From contig NZ_PPXW01000001.1 in the NCBI RefSeq assembly GCF_021655095.1, positions 1,158,792 through 1,222,791 on the forward strand: DNA of 64,000 nucleotides, in the 5' to 3' direction. The position numbers and the translations under genes are program-made. The first letter of the stretch is position 1. Every line of letters begins with the position of its first letter. Below the pieces are notes generated by a model. It was not told the origin of the DNA, did no database searches, and saw only the letters and a list, made by a program, of their open reading frames with translations. Source of the DNA: Clostridium sp. Cult1 (lineage in GTDB: Bacteria; Bacillota; Clostridia; Tissierellales; Tepidimicrobiaceae). Below are positions 26,689-35,036 of the stretch, piece after piece.

Positions 26689-27615
26689 ATGTCTAAGGAT
26701 AAGATTTCAACTTTTGTTGCCAATTTAGCCATGTTATTAGCCTTGGAATCCTATTCCCCAGAAAAAGCAGAAGCAAATTTAGATATAAAAGAGGATTGTA
26801 TTGAAATTCAAATTGATGAAACGGAAAAAGAAGAGATTAAAATAGATACTCCTAATATATCCGGACCAGTTAATAATTTGCCTTGGGTAAAGGATGAAGA
26901 GTTCTTAAAAGCTCAAAAAGACCATGATACACCTGTTTTAATGGCAGCCTATTGTGCAGTATTAATAGACCCACTACCAGGAGAAGAATATAATGTAAAG
27001 CTAGCTGCCAAATCCCTTAAAGGAATAGTATTATCTTCTCAGGAAATATTTTCTCAAAACAAAATGATAGGTCCCTATACCAAAGAAAGGGGATATAGAA
27101 AAGGGGCATCTTTTGCCGGGCCTAATATTGTAGAAACAGAGGGAGGTGGTGTATGTAAAATTGCATCAACTTTATATAATGTGGCCATATTAAGTGATCT
27201 AGAGATAATTGAAAGACATAATCATTCTATGCCAGTTAACTACGTACCTTATGGGCAAGATGCCACTGTAGCTTATGGACATAAGGATTTTAGATTTAAA
27301 AATGATAAAGATTTCTCCATATTAATCTGGTCAGAAATCGTAGAAAATAGACTATATATAGGATTATATGGGCAAGAAAAACCGCCAAAAGTAGAATGGA
27401 AACATCATATTACAAACAAGGTGGAAGCTCCTATCCATTATAAAAATAATCCAAACCTAAAAGAGACAGAAGAAAAAGTTATTCTGAAGGGAATAGATGG
27501 AGCTACAGTAGAATCTAATATAAAAATTATATACCAAGATGGTACAATAAAAACAAAAAATTTAGGAGTTAGTAGATACCTTCCCTTACCCTATGTAATA
27601 GAAATTAATAGATGA
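26689..27615 (+). CDS. VanW-family protein
   Basis: A 308-residue protein with a VanW domain in its C-terminal two thirds. GPYTKERGYRKGASF, ETEGGGVCKIASTLYN (with its single Cys) and the Tyr/His-rich NHSMPVNYVPYGQDATV block are the family core. The N-terminal 60 residues are acidic and have no clear cleavable signal or anchor. VanW proteins are common in Firmicutes, are linked to the cell envelope, and have no established reaction. The start at 26689 is chosen because GGAGG lies before it; 26656 is an alternative. No van resistance genes are near, so resistance should not be inferred. Confidence 0.82.
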   Translation: MSKDKISTFVANLAMLLALESYSPEKAEANLDIKEDCIEIQIDETEKEEIKIDTPNISGPVNNLPWVKDEEFLKAQKDHDTPVLMAAYCAVLIDPLPGEEYNVKLAAKSLKGIVLSSQEIFSQNKMIGPYTKERGYRKGASFAGPNIVETEGGGVCKIASTLYNVAILSDLEIIERHNHSMPVNYVPYGQDATVAYGHKDFRFKNDKDFSILIWSEIVENRLYIGLYGQEKPPKVEWKHHITNKVEAPIHYKNNPNLKETEEKVILKGIDGATVESNIKIIYQDGTIKTKNLGVSRYLPLPYVIEINR

Positions 27616-27638
27616 GGATAAGGGAGTATCCTCTTTAT
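27614..27638 (+). terminator. Weak terminator after the VanW gene
   Basis: GAGGATA (27614-27620) pairs with TATCCTC (27627-27633), followed by TTTATA. The stem begins at the stop codon. The short T-run makes this a modest candidate. Confidence 0.5.
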
Positions 27639-27671
27639 AACCAAGTAGAGTCCAGGGGAAAGCAAATGAAA

Positions 27672-27932
27672 CTATATATTAAGGTCAATATAATTCATTT
27701 CTATTAGTTTTAGCTTTTCTTTTCTGCTTAGTTGTTTTATCTGCCATTCTCGTCTTTGGGCATCTATTTTATTATCGCATTCTTCAGAATACACCAACTT
27801 TACAGGAAGTCGGGCTCTAGTATACTTAGAAGCTTTTCCTTCATTATGGACTTTTAGTCGATTTATTAAATCTATTGTCCACCCCGTATACAAAGTCTTA
27901 TCTGCACATTCTAAAATATATACATAGCACAT
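27672..27932 (-). CDS. GIY-YIG nuclease domain protein (UPF0213/YhbQ-like)
   Basis: A single-domain GIY-YIG protein of 86 residues. [18 protein letters not shown] gives the two beta strands of the motif (YVY and YTG). The next helix has the conserved Arg in [21 protein letters not shown], and a Glu lies later in YSEECDN. Such small proteins are widespread with possible DNA-repair roles that are not well defined. It lies 10 bases after recX, so it is probably in the same transcript. Confidence 0.88.
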   Translation of the reverse strand: MCYVYILECADKTLYTGWTIDLINRLKVHNEGKASKYTRARLPVKLVYSEECDNKIDAQRREWQIKQLSRKEKLKLIEMNYIDLNI

Positions 27933-27942
27933 TTTATCACCA

Positions 27943-28551
27943 CTACTTTATCAATTCTTTCAGTACTTTAGAAATACAATCATAGGAATAGCCACGTCTT
28001 TGAAGGAATCCTCCTAATTTCCTATAGATTTTATCCCTATCATCATTTCTATAGGAAGACATTTTTTTCTTTGCCAATTCTAAAGCTCTAGGGTATTCAT
28101 TATCTTCCATTAAAACTTCCTTAATTATTTCTTGAGAGACACCTTTCCTATATAGATCGTATTTGATTCTTTGAGGACCATGCTTATTCAACTTCACCTT
28201 ATCCTTAACAAAACTATTAGCATAGTCCTTATCATCTACTAGACCATAGTTTTTTAGGTAGACTAAAGTTTTATCAACTATACTTTCCTCAAAACCTTTT
28301 TCTTTCAATTTATCTGTAATTTCCTTCTCTGTTCTTTTTCTATGAGCTAAGAAATTTAGTGCAATACTCTTGGCCTTTAGCTGCTCTTCCTCTAATAATA
28401 CTGTTTCAATAAAATTATTATCTATATCCATTCCTTCATTTAAGTTATATTTATATTGAGTTTCTACCATAAGTCCAAAGGCAAATTCACCATCTATATA
28501 GATACTGACTCTTTTATCATTTTTTTGTGGTTGAATTTTTGTAATAATCAT
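27943..28551 (-). CDS. recX: RecX-family regulator of RecA
   Basis: A 202-residue, highly charged three-helix-repeat protein of the RecX family, which binds the RecA filament and modulates recombination. [21 protein letters not shown] and [19 protein letters not shown] are the first repeats. [17 protein letters not shown] and a C-terminal [16 protein letters not shown] match the later repeats. An ATG at 28575 is in frame and overlaps the upstream hydrolase gene; the ATG at 28551 has GGTGATAAT before it and gives the expected N-terminal beta strand. RecA itself is not in the window. Confidence 0.88.
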   Translation of the reverse strand: MIITKIQPQKNDKRVSIYIDGEFAFGLMVETQYKYNLNEGMDIDNNFIETVLLEEEQLKAKSIALNFLAHRKRTEKEITDKLKEKGFEESIVDKTLVYLKNYGLVDDKDYANSFVKDKVKLNKHGPQRIKYDLYRKGVSQEIIKEVLMEDNEYPRALELAKKKMSSYRNDDRDKIYRKLGGFLQRRGYSYDCISKVLKELIK

Positions 28552-28564
28552 ATTATCACCCGCT

Positions 28565-29548
28565 TTATATATCAATAGCTTTTCTAATAAATCTTACAGT
28601 TCTTTCTAGTGTATTTACAGTTCCTATATCCTTAAATTTTGTATCGAAGGAATGTCCACCTTTTCTATGGACTAAAAAGGTATACTTTATTTTATACTTC
28701 TTCAACGCCTTTGCAAGCTTTACAGAAGATTTAAAGGGAACTGTAGTATCCATTTTTCCATGAGCAATTAAACAAGGCACCATTCTATCACTTATCCAAT
28801 GAATAGGAGAGTAGTAATTATATATTTCCTCTTTTTTCACAGGACTACCTTTTAGGGTTTGTTTTGTTGCAAACCTTGCGAATATGGATTTGTTTTCCGA
28901 GATAAAAATATCATTTAAATCTGTAGGAGAATAGTAGGCCACTACCCCCTTAATTCCCTTCATATCTTTTTTATTTTTTTGATTAGTATGATAGGTAGAA
29001 TATAATAAGGAAAGATGACCTCCTGCTGATAATCCCATCAATACAATATTATCCCGATCAATATTTAGTTTTTTATGATTCTTCCTTACATAGTTTAAAG
29101 CATCTGTATAGTCAGATAGTATATCTTCCATAGTATTCCTATAACCATATCTATAATCAATACTAACTACGGCTAAACCTTTTGAAGCCAAGAATTTACA
29201 CCAAGAAACATTATTAGGCTGATTTCTAAAACCAGAAATCCATCCGCCACCATGGCAAAAGAATACCAGGGGATTTTTCTTACTTGTTCTAGAAGGTAGC
29301 CATAGATCTAATTTTAAATCCCTATTTTTAGTACGCTTATATACAAAAGTTCTATTTTCAAACTCTTTACTTACCTCAATAGGAACTTTTGATCTAAGGG
29401 TTTTCCATCCATAGATAAACAGGGATATTAAAAAATAGTAGAATCCCAAGCTAAAATCCTCTATAGTCAAAAAAATAAAGATTAAAAAAAGATATATTTT
29501 ATTGGCTATGAAATAAGATTTTTTAAGTTTTTCTTTAATTTTATCCAT
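28565..29548 (-). CDS. Alpha/beta hydrolase, carboxylesterase-like, membrane-anchored
   Basis: A 327-residue esterase/lipase-type hydrolase. Two hydrophobic stretches near the N-terminus (about residues 15-50) suggest membrane anchoring. The oxyanion-hole motif FFCHGGGWISG is near 95-105. The nucleophile elbow GLSAGGHLSLL, the acid in DTTVPFKSS and the His in RKGGHSFDT follow, so the catalytic triad looks complete. The upstream alternative start at 29557 is three codons longer. Seven bases separate it from the hydrolase gene in front. The substrate is unknown. Confidence 0.85.
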   Translation of the reverse strand: MDKIKEKLKKSYFIANKIYLFLIFIFLTIEDFSLGFYYFLISLFIYGWKTLRSKVPIEVSKEFENRTFVYKRTKNRDLKLDLWLPSRTSKKNPLVFFCHGGGWISGFRNQPNNVSWCKFLASKGLAVVSIDYRYGYRNTMEDILSDYTDALNYVRKNHKKLNIDRDNIVLMGLSAGGHLSLLYSTYHTNQKNKKDMKGIKGVVAYYSPTDLNDIFISENKSIFARFATKQTLKGSPVKKEEIYNYYSPIHWISDRMVPCLIAHGKMDTTVPFKSSVKLAKALKKYKIKYTFLVHRKGGHSFDTKFKDIGTVNTLERTVRFIRKAIDI

Positions 29549-29563
29549 AAACACCATCCAAAT

Positions 29564-30571
29564 TTATTTTTCCAATGGATTTTCTATTACTTCCCTAGTA
29601 AGCAATGCTTTTTTTGCCTCTTTGGCATTAATATTCAACTTATGAAGAATATATTTTGCAAGAAAATATCCAAAGGGTAACCAATTTACATGACTAATAG
29701 GTAATACCTTTCTATTAGCACCATACATTTCATTATATAGCACCTTCCTAGATTGAATAGGTAAGGTGGAATCAAAATAGGCATCTATGAAAGTAACCTT
29801 TTTCATATCTAATAAATGGGCATAGGAAATAGGATCTATTTTAAATAAGGGATGAATTTCATCATTAGATACTATTTCATCTAAGGACATACTTTTTACT
29901 TTTGAGAATTCTTCATCATAAATATTATATAGCCTTTCTTGATTATCCAGATCGAAATCTGCTTTGAAACCTTTATCAAACATTCTTCTGACAAAGGCAG
30001 TAGCAGGAGATTGGTGAAGTATTCTAGGTATATGGCCACCAGTAGTCATAAACAATAGATGATTAATCCTAGAATCTAAAACTCCAACCATTGTGGAAAT
30101 CATTCCTCCTAAACAATATCCAAGAATTATATTGTTTTTTTTCCAGTAGTTTGATTGTTCAAGTAAATCGATGGTGCTTAGAGTATCCACAACACCATGT
30201 TCCCAGAATCGATACATAACATTTATATCAGGATAAAGGTAGCTTCTACCACTCATGGAATTATCCTCTACTCTAGTATAATTACCTGGAAGTATTAATA
30301 TGGTAGTACTCACTCCGACATTTGCTAAATGAGGGCCCAGCCATAATAAAAATTTAATATTTCTACTTCCTAATCCGTGAAGGACTAAAGTAGAGGCTCG
30401 AACTTCCTTTTTAGGTTGGAAAAAGTACATTTCCACATTTTCGGTACCAGGTGAATAATTTTCATATAGAGTCCTGTATCTAACATAGCTACATCTGTAG
30501 CTTTTACCTTTAAATATATATCCAGACACATAGTCTATATCTCTTTTATTATAATTGAAATTAATTTTCAT
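29564..30571 (-). CDS. Alpha/beta hydrolase with a Cys nucleophile elbow
   Basis: A 335-residue alpha/beta hydrolase. VLHGLGSRNIKF is the oxyanion strand-loop. The elbow reads GYCLGGM (about residue 152), with Cys in the nucleophile place as in PHA synthases and dienelactone hydrolases. The acid is probably in IDAYFDSTLPIQ and the His in ISHVNWLPFG. No signal peptide or membrane segment is visible. It is too short and too divergent to call PhaC, and no polyester genes are adjacent. It is followed by the Ser hydrolase in the same direction, so a joint pathway is possible. Confidence 0.8.
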   Translation of the reverse strand: MKINFNYNKRDIDYVSGYIFKGKSYRCSYVRYRTLYENYSPGTENVEMYFFQPKKEVRASTLVLHGLGSRNIKFLLWLGPHLANVGVSTTILILPGNYTRVEDNSMSGRSYLYPDINVMYRFWEHGVVDTLSTIDLLEQSNYWKKNNIILGYCLGGMISTMVGVLDSRINHLLFMTTGGHIPRILHQSPATAFVRRMFDKGFKADFDLDNQERLYNIYDEEFSKVKSMSLDEIVSNDEIHPLFKIDPISYAHLLDMKKVTFIDAYFDSTLPIQSRKVLYNEMYGANRKVLPISHVNWLPFGYFLAKYILHKLNINAKEAKKALLTREVIENPLEK

Positions 30572-30655
30572 ATCTATTCCTTTCTAATCTAAAAATCATA
30601 GTGAATTTATTATATCATATAAGGGGAAAATTACTCATGAAATCCCAAAGAGGTA

Positions 30656-31330
30656 TTATTTTACCATAAAGTACCCTAAAATATAGAGGATCCATATATG
30701 GACTGGATAAAATATATAGAAAAAATACTTAATATTAGGGCCTCTTTTGCCATTATACATAAGAATAAAAGGCAGTGCAAAGACCATCATCCATTGAGGG
30801 TTTTCAATGAATAGATTTTCGTATGTAAATCCACCTTGTATGAAAATAGCAGAAACTATAATATAAGCTAAAGATAATCGTACTTTATCATTTTTAAAGA
30901 AATGGAATATAAACACTAGGGCTGTAACCATTAAAGACCCCTCAGCAAAGGCGGACAACAATAAAATTATAAAGATCATCAACCTATTTCTATCATCTTT
31001 CTCTACATTGATTAGAAAAGCTATTCCCAAAGCCATAGAAAAGAATATATTATTTGGTATAGAAATATCCCTTCTGAAAAACAACCAAACAATGGAATTT
31101 CCAACAAACATTATAGCCGCCCAAGTAAATAGTCTTTTCATATAGGTTTTGGTATCACTAGTATGGATATACCCTTCAGTTAATAAAAAGATGAAGATAG
31201 GGGCAACCAATCTACCTAACCAGTGAAACCAATAAGGGGTTCCAGGAATAAATTGAGCAATATGATCAAACACCATAAATATAGCCATTACCATTTTTAA
31301 TACAAAGCCATTAAATATTTGATATCTCAC
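30656..31330 (-). CDS. TraX-family membrane protein
   Basis: A 224-residue polytopic membrane protein with about seven hydrophobic segments. The TraX family hallmark is seen in KMVMAIFMVFDHIAQF and in the FHWLGRLVAPIFIFLLTEGY segment split between two helices, plus a C-terminal YIFYPVHIWILYI. TraX acetylates F-pilin in conjugative plasmids, but chromosomal copies in Firmicutes are common and their acyl acceptor is unknown. No conjugation genes occur here. It has a GTG start with AAGGAG upstream. Confidence 0.85.
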   Translation of the reverse strand: MRYQIFNGFVLKMVMAIFMVFDHIAQFIPGTPYWFHWLGRLVAPIFIFLLTEGYIHTSDTKTYMKRLFTWAAIMFVGNSIVWLFFRRDISIPNNIFFSMALGIAFLINVEKDDRNRLMIFIILLLSAFAEGSLMVTALVFIFHFFKNDKVRLSLAYIIVSAIFIQGGFTYENLFIENPQWMMVFALPFILMYNGKRGPNIKYFFYIFYPVHIWILYILGYFMVK

Positions 31331-31459
31331 AACTTTTCTCCTTCCAAGAAATATTTATGATATACTTGTTTTTAAAGGACCATAAAACAATTATAGCAAA
31401 TTAATCATATTTGGTATATAATATGTATTTACAAATGAGTAAGAAATGAGGTTAATATC

Positions 31460-32218
31460 ATGTATAATATTGTCAACTGCATATCTAATATTCATGATTT
31501 TAATAAGCCTATATATATTCAGCAGGGAATAGGGGTAGAGATACAAGATTTTATAAAACCTGATTTATTAGACAAAGGATGGGAAGAAAGGGTAGAGGAA
31601 TATAAAAGTGCTTTAGATGGATTTTCCAATACTTTATCTTTACATGGACCTTTTCTAGATTTAAAACCTGTCAGCCCAGATAAAAAAATAAGACAAGCAA
31701 GTTACGAAAGATATATTTTAACTTTAAATATAGGTAAAAAGCTAGATGTGGATTATATAATATTCCATAGTCAAATAAGTCCTTGGATAAAAGATCCTAA
31801 TATAAAAGAGCTTACTAATAGATTAAATAAAGAGTTTTGGCACCTAATATTAAAGGAAGTAGTGGACTATAAGGGAAAAATACTTATAGAAAATATATTT
31901 GAGGATAATCCAAATTTTATAAAAGATTTAGTAGATACTATAAATCTACCTAATGTCAAAGTGTGCTTAGATATTGGTCATGCATTACTAGAAAGTAAAG
32001 ATGATTTAGAAAACTGGATAAAGGTGCTAAAGGAAAGGATTGAATATATCCATTTTCATTGGAATGGTGGGGCTTATGATGAGCACCATAGGCCTTCTAA
32101 TGAAAATATAGCATTTCTTAAGAGATTATTAGATAAATATAGCATTAATCCAATAATAGCCCTAGAGTATGATATTGATAATTTGAACGATGAAATTAAA
32201 AGGATCAGGAATACTTAG
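31460..32218 (+). CDS. TIM-barrel sugar phosphate isomerase/epimerase-like protein
   Basis: A 252-residue AP-endonuclease-2-family TIM barrel. Putative metal ligands appear at barrel strand ends in the usual order: LSLHGPFLDL, YIIFHSQI, ILIENIFEDNP, VKVCLDIGHALL, YIHFHWNGG with the following DEHH, and ALEYD. The family isomerises or epimerises keto sugars or cleaves DNA at abasic sites; the motif context favours the sugar branch. It stands alone, convergent with the amidohydrolase gene, so its substrate cannot be inferred. Confidence 0.82.
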   Translation: MYNIVNCISNIHDFNKPIYIQQGIGVEIQDFIKPDLLDKGWEERVEEYKSALDGFSNTLSLHGPFLDLKPVSPDKKIRQASYERYILTLNIGKKLDVDYIIFHSQISPWIKDPNIKELTNRLNKEFWHLILKEVVDYKGKILIENIFEDNPNFIKDLVDTINLPNVKVCLDIGHALLESKDDLENWIKVLKERIEYIHFHWNGGAYDEHHRPSNENIAFLKRLLDKYSINPIIALEYDIDNLNDEIKRIRNT

Positions 32219-32237
32219 TTTTTCCCTAATCCTTTTT
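32198..32237. terminator. Bidirectional terminator at the 32.2-kb convergence
   Basis: AAAAGGATCAGG (32198-32209) pairs with CCTAATCCTTTT (32225-32236) with one mismatch, around a loop that contains both stop codons of the convergent genes. T-runs flank both sides. Confidence 0.65.
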
Positions 32238-34152
32238 CGTCTTTTAAACTAAGTAGCACTATGGCTAAAACGATAACTGAAAATCCATAAGCTCCAATAA
32301 AAGTTTTTTTGCCGGTATTTACATTATTTTTTTCTTCATCAATAGGTAAAAAGGTTTCCATTGCTTTCTCAGAATCAACATATTTAAAATCTATTCCTTT
32401 ATCATGGAAAACCAAATCAAAATTTCCAGCCATAATTTTTTCTAAGTCTTTAGCACCTAAGTAAATTCCTTCTTTATATATAATTGGTTCCTTGTCCAAT
32501 ATCAGCTCCTGGTCACTTATTTTAGCTTTTCTATTGCCTATTTCTAGATTGACAATATTACCGAGATTAATACTTCCCCTTTTATTGTCCTTAAATACAA
32601 TATTTAGGTAGTGAAATAGTTTTTCAATTGGGAGATAGACTTGTCCATCTATTTCATAAACTGATTCTAAATACTTTTTTTCCTTATCCTCTAATTTTAT
32701 ATTAAGGTTAATAGGTTCACTTTCTTCTATTTTATCTACAAAATAGGAGCGTATTGGTTTTCCAGGACTTACTCCTTCTACAATACCATTTTTATTTTTA
32801 ACCATAACACCATTGATAATTACATACTCCACTCCTATTGAAGGAAGGTTTGTGTCCTTTACAGTACTTTTATCTATTATTGTTTCTGGGTCAAATATTG
32901 TAATATCTGCATCACTACCTATTTCTATTCTTCCCTTATATCTCATCTGTGGAGCAACAGATTCCATCCTTTTAGCAGGTAAATAGCTTACTTTTTTTAT
33001 GGCATCCATAGTTGAAAGAACCTTTTTTTCCCTTACATATTTACCAAAAAGCCTACCATAGGTTCCTGCTCCTCTTGGATGGTTATTTCCAGAGGGTTCA
33101 ATTATAGTATCACTACCTATCATAATATAAGGGTCCTTTAATGCCATAATTAATTCCTCTTCCGGCATAGATCCATGTGCTGCCACTAATAAATGTTGAG
33201 TTCTATACTTGTCAAAGGTATCCTTAGTAATACGTATATCAGTACCCCCTATCTGTAAATCCTCATAGGTTATTCTAGATCTTTTCTGCCATCCAGGTCT
33301 AAATCTAGCTGAATCAATATAGGTAGCCCAAAAATCATAAGGATAAACACAAGCAGTAATATCCAGTCCCTCTTCTCTAGCTTTATTAACCATTTCCAAA
33401 GCTTTCTCCATGTGGAAGGTTCCTCCTGTACTGTTAATATGCATTATATGGATTATAGCGCCAGTTTTTTTACCATATTCTATAACTTCTTCTATACCTT
33501 CCAATCCTTTATCTACATCTGAATATCGTAAATGGTAAAAGGTGGGCACATTATATTCTTTAGCTAAATTAAGCAAAGGAACAACTTCATGCTTTATACC
33601 AGGTACATATTCAAAGCTAAAGGAAATACCTAATGCTCCTGCTTCTATATTTTTTCGAACATTATCTACTAATTTTTCTATATCCTCTTTATTAGTCATC
33701 TCAGTATCTATTCCATAGCCAACTATTGGCCAACGTTGTCTAGTAATAAAAGAGGAAGCACCAAAATTCGTTAAAACTCCATTCTTAGACCAAGCCCGAT
33801 ACCATTGTTCTGCATCTTCCGTACCACCGTGCATAGCTAGATTACTAGTTACTCCATCTAAAACTTTAAGCCTAATACCCACAGAATTAGGGTCATAGGA
33901 TATGAGATCTATAAAACCAGGAGAAACGACTAATCCAGTTGCGTCTATTTCTTCTTTTCCAGAGATATCTTCCTTGGTAATTCTTAAGATTTTACCATCT
34001 TTTATTCCTAGATTATATCCGATTAATTCATGATCTGTTGAAGGATTGAAAATATTGCCATTTTTGATTACAATATGATACTCTTCTTTTTCTGCTATTG
34101 ATTCAAAAGGTAGTAGACAAAGGATAAGGATAATAATAAGTATTTTTCTCAT
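32215..34152 (-). CDS. Exported amidohydrolase-like protein with C-terminal domain and anchor
   Basis: A 645-residue protein of the D-aminoacylase/amidohydrolase superfamily. A signal peptide (about 1-20) leads into the composite beta domain and the metal-dependent barrel (about 60-450). Visible barrel blocks are FYHLRYSD, IHIMHINSTGG, LLVAAHGSMPEEELI, YIMIGSDTII and GSDADITIFDPE. The first-strand HxH metal motif expected after GFID is replaced by LISYDPN. A copper-amine-oxidase-N-like stalk (about 475-600) and one C-terminal helix near 615-635 suggest attachment at the cell surface. The substrate is unknown and activity is uncertain. Confidence 0.8.
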   Translation of the reverse strand: MRKILIIILILCLLPFESIAEKEEYHIVIKNGNIFNPSTDHELIGYNLGIKDGKILRITKEDISGKEEIDATGLVVSPGFIDLISYDPNSVGIRLKVLDGVTSNLAMHGGTEDAEQWYRAWSKNGVLTNFGASSFITRQRWPIVGYGIDTEMTNKEDIEKLVDNVRKNIEAGALGISFSFEYVPGIKHEVVPLLNLAKEYNVPTFYHLRYSDVDKGLEGIEEVIEYGKKTGAIIHIMHINSTGGTFHMEKALEMVNKAREEGLDITACVYPYDFWATYIDSARFRPGWQKRSRITYEDLQIGGTDIRITKDTFDKYRTQHLLVAAHGSMPEEELIMALKDPYIMIGSDTIIEPSGNNHPRGAGTYGRLFGKYVREKKVLSTMDAIKKVSYLPAKRMESVAPQMRYKGRIEIGSDADITIFDPETIIDKSTVKDTNLPSIGVEYVIINGVMVKNKNGIVEGVSPGKPIRSYFVDKIEESEPINLNIKLEDKEKKYLESVYEIDGQVYLPIEKLFHYLNIVFKDNKRGSINLGNIVNLEIGNRKAKISDQELILDKEPIIYKEGIYLGAKDLEKIMAGNFDLVFHDKGIDFKYVDSEKAMETFLPIDEEKNNVNTGKKTFIGAYGFSVIVLAIVLLSLKDEKGLGKN

Positions 34153-34408
34153 ATATTCACATCCCTGTTTTACATTTATTACTTAAGATAATAGTATCAT
34201 ATGTAAATAGACTCTTCTATAAAATTGGTGAAATATTATAAAATCTTGAGAATTAATACCATATATGACAAGATAATTTGGCCTTATTTAGGAACTCTAA
34301 TAAACAAATATTTATATAATTAAAGGTTGATTTAATTTAGGGAAATAGAAGAGTATAAGGATTTAAAACGGCTTAAAAATTTATTGGAGCTAATATTAAA
34401 TAGATTTA

Positions 34409-34438
34409 GAAAAACACCTTAATTTTAAGGTGTTTTTC
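34409..34438 (-). terminator. Terminator after the selenium-trait genes
   Basis: A perfect 13-bp stem, GAAAAACACCTTA with TAAGGTGTTTTTC, has a 4-base loop directly behind the DUF3343 stop codon. The symmetric A and T ends could work in both directions. The 255 bases between it and the amidohydrolase start hold no gene that I can see. Confidence 0.75.
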
Positions 34439-34674
34439 TATTCACTATATATCAATCTATATTTTCCATTTTCTATAATAAATACCTTCTCAATTTCATC
34501 ATCTATTATATCCATAATATCCTCATGAAATCTAAACTTGGCACCTATTCCACAATTAGAACTTAATTGTCTAGGTACAGGCATAAGTTCACATTCTATA
34601 TTATTTGCTTTACAATTTCTATTAAATTTAATTGCACCAGAATGAGTAAAAAATATTGCTACATATTCATTCAT
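34438..34674 (-). CDS. DUF3343 putative Se/S carrier-like protein
   Basis: A 78-residue member of the DUF3343 family found with YedF in selenium-using organisms. The key conserved part is PRQLSSNCGIGAKFRF around residues 34-49, with its single conserved Cys in SNCG. An N-terminal YVAIFFTHSGAIK strand-turn-helix precedes it. It overlaps the YedF stop region, so the two are translated together. The proposed role as selenium or sulfur carrier is from genome context of the family, not from a known reaction. Confidence 0.85.
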   Translation of the reverse strand: MNEYVAIFFTHSGAIKFNRNCKANNIECELMPVPRQLSSNCGIGAKFRFHEDIMDIIDDEIEKVFIIENGKYRLIYSE

Positions 34675-34675
34675 A

Positions 34676-34882
34676 TTATTTCCTCGCTACAATTAAAATA
34701 TCTTCTTTTTCATTTTTATACTCTAAATTATAACCTAAATTTTTTAAAAATCTAGTAATATTATTTTTTGCAGTATTATTATCTACTAAAATATCAATTC
34801 CTTCAGTATGTTTTTCAATTGCATTTTTAGTCATTAAAACAGGTTGAGGACAAGACATACCTCTTACATCAATTTTTTCCAT
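34676..34882 (-). CDS. yedF: YedF/TusA-like small sulfur or selenium carrier
   Basis: A 68-residue SirA/TusA-fold protein. IDVRGMSCPQPVLMTKNAI carries the active Cys of the CPxP motif near residue 10. The rest (ILVDNNTAKNNITRFLKN) fits YedF. An ATG at 34891 lies directly behind the GAAGGGAG ribosome binding site, so the ATG at 34882 is preferred. Some YedF proteins carry an extra C-terminal domain; this one has only the TusA domain, with DUF3343 as a separate partner. It lies downstream of yedE in the same direction. Confidence 0.88.
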   Translation of the reverse strand: MEKIDVRGMSCPQPVLMTKNAIEKHTEGIDILVDNNTAKNNITRFLKNLGYNLEYKNEKEDILIVARK

Positions 34883-34927
34883 TAATTCCATCTCCCTTCA
34901 AACTAATTACTATCTGACTTGGGCACC

Positions 34928-35036
34928 ACTGAAAAAGTGCTTAATTTGTCATTCTGAGCGTTAACGAAGAATCTATAAATAGCTCAAAAGCAAGGTCCTT
35001 CACATTTGGTTCAGGATGACAATATGACTTTTTCAG
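34928..35036. repeat. Dispersed-type palindromic element between yedF and yedE
   Basis: Nested inverted arms: CTGAAAAAGT (34929-34938) with ACTTTTTCAG (35027-35036), and inside these TGTCATTCTGA (34957-34967) with TCAGGATGACA (35011-35021; one G-T pair). The inner core TTAACGAAGAATCT and AGGTCCTTCACATT resembles interspersed repeats I recall from clostridial genomes. The outer arm reaches the yedE stop codon, so it may also act as a terminator or processing site. Only this copy is in the window. Confidence 0.65.

Noticed and set aside
26689-27615. Vancomycin resistance suggested by VanW
   Set aside because: No vanH/A/X, vanR/S or ligase genes are present, and VanW-family proteins are common in susceptible Firmicutes.
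27672-27932. Homing endonuclease or mobile intron suggested by GIY-YIG
   Set aside because: The protein is the short single-domain UPF0213 type, in an operon with recX, with no intron or intein around it.
29564-30571. PHA synthase PhaC
   Set aside because: Only the GYCLGGM elbow is shared. The length is short, and phaE, phasins or PHA enzymes are absent.
30656-31330. Conjugative element suggested by TraX
   Set aside because: No relaxase, coupling protein or pilus genes occur. Chromosomal TraX-like proteins are widespread in Firmicutes.
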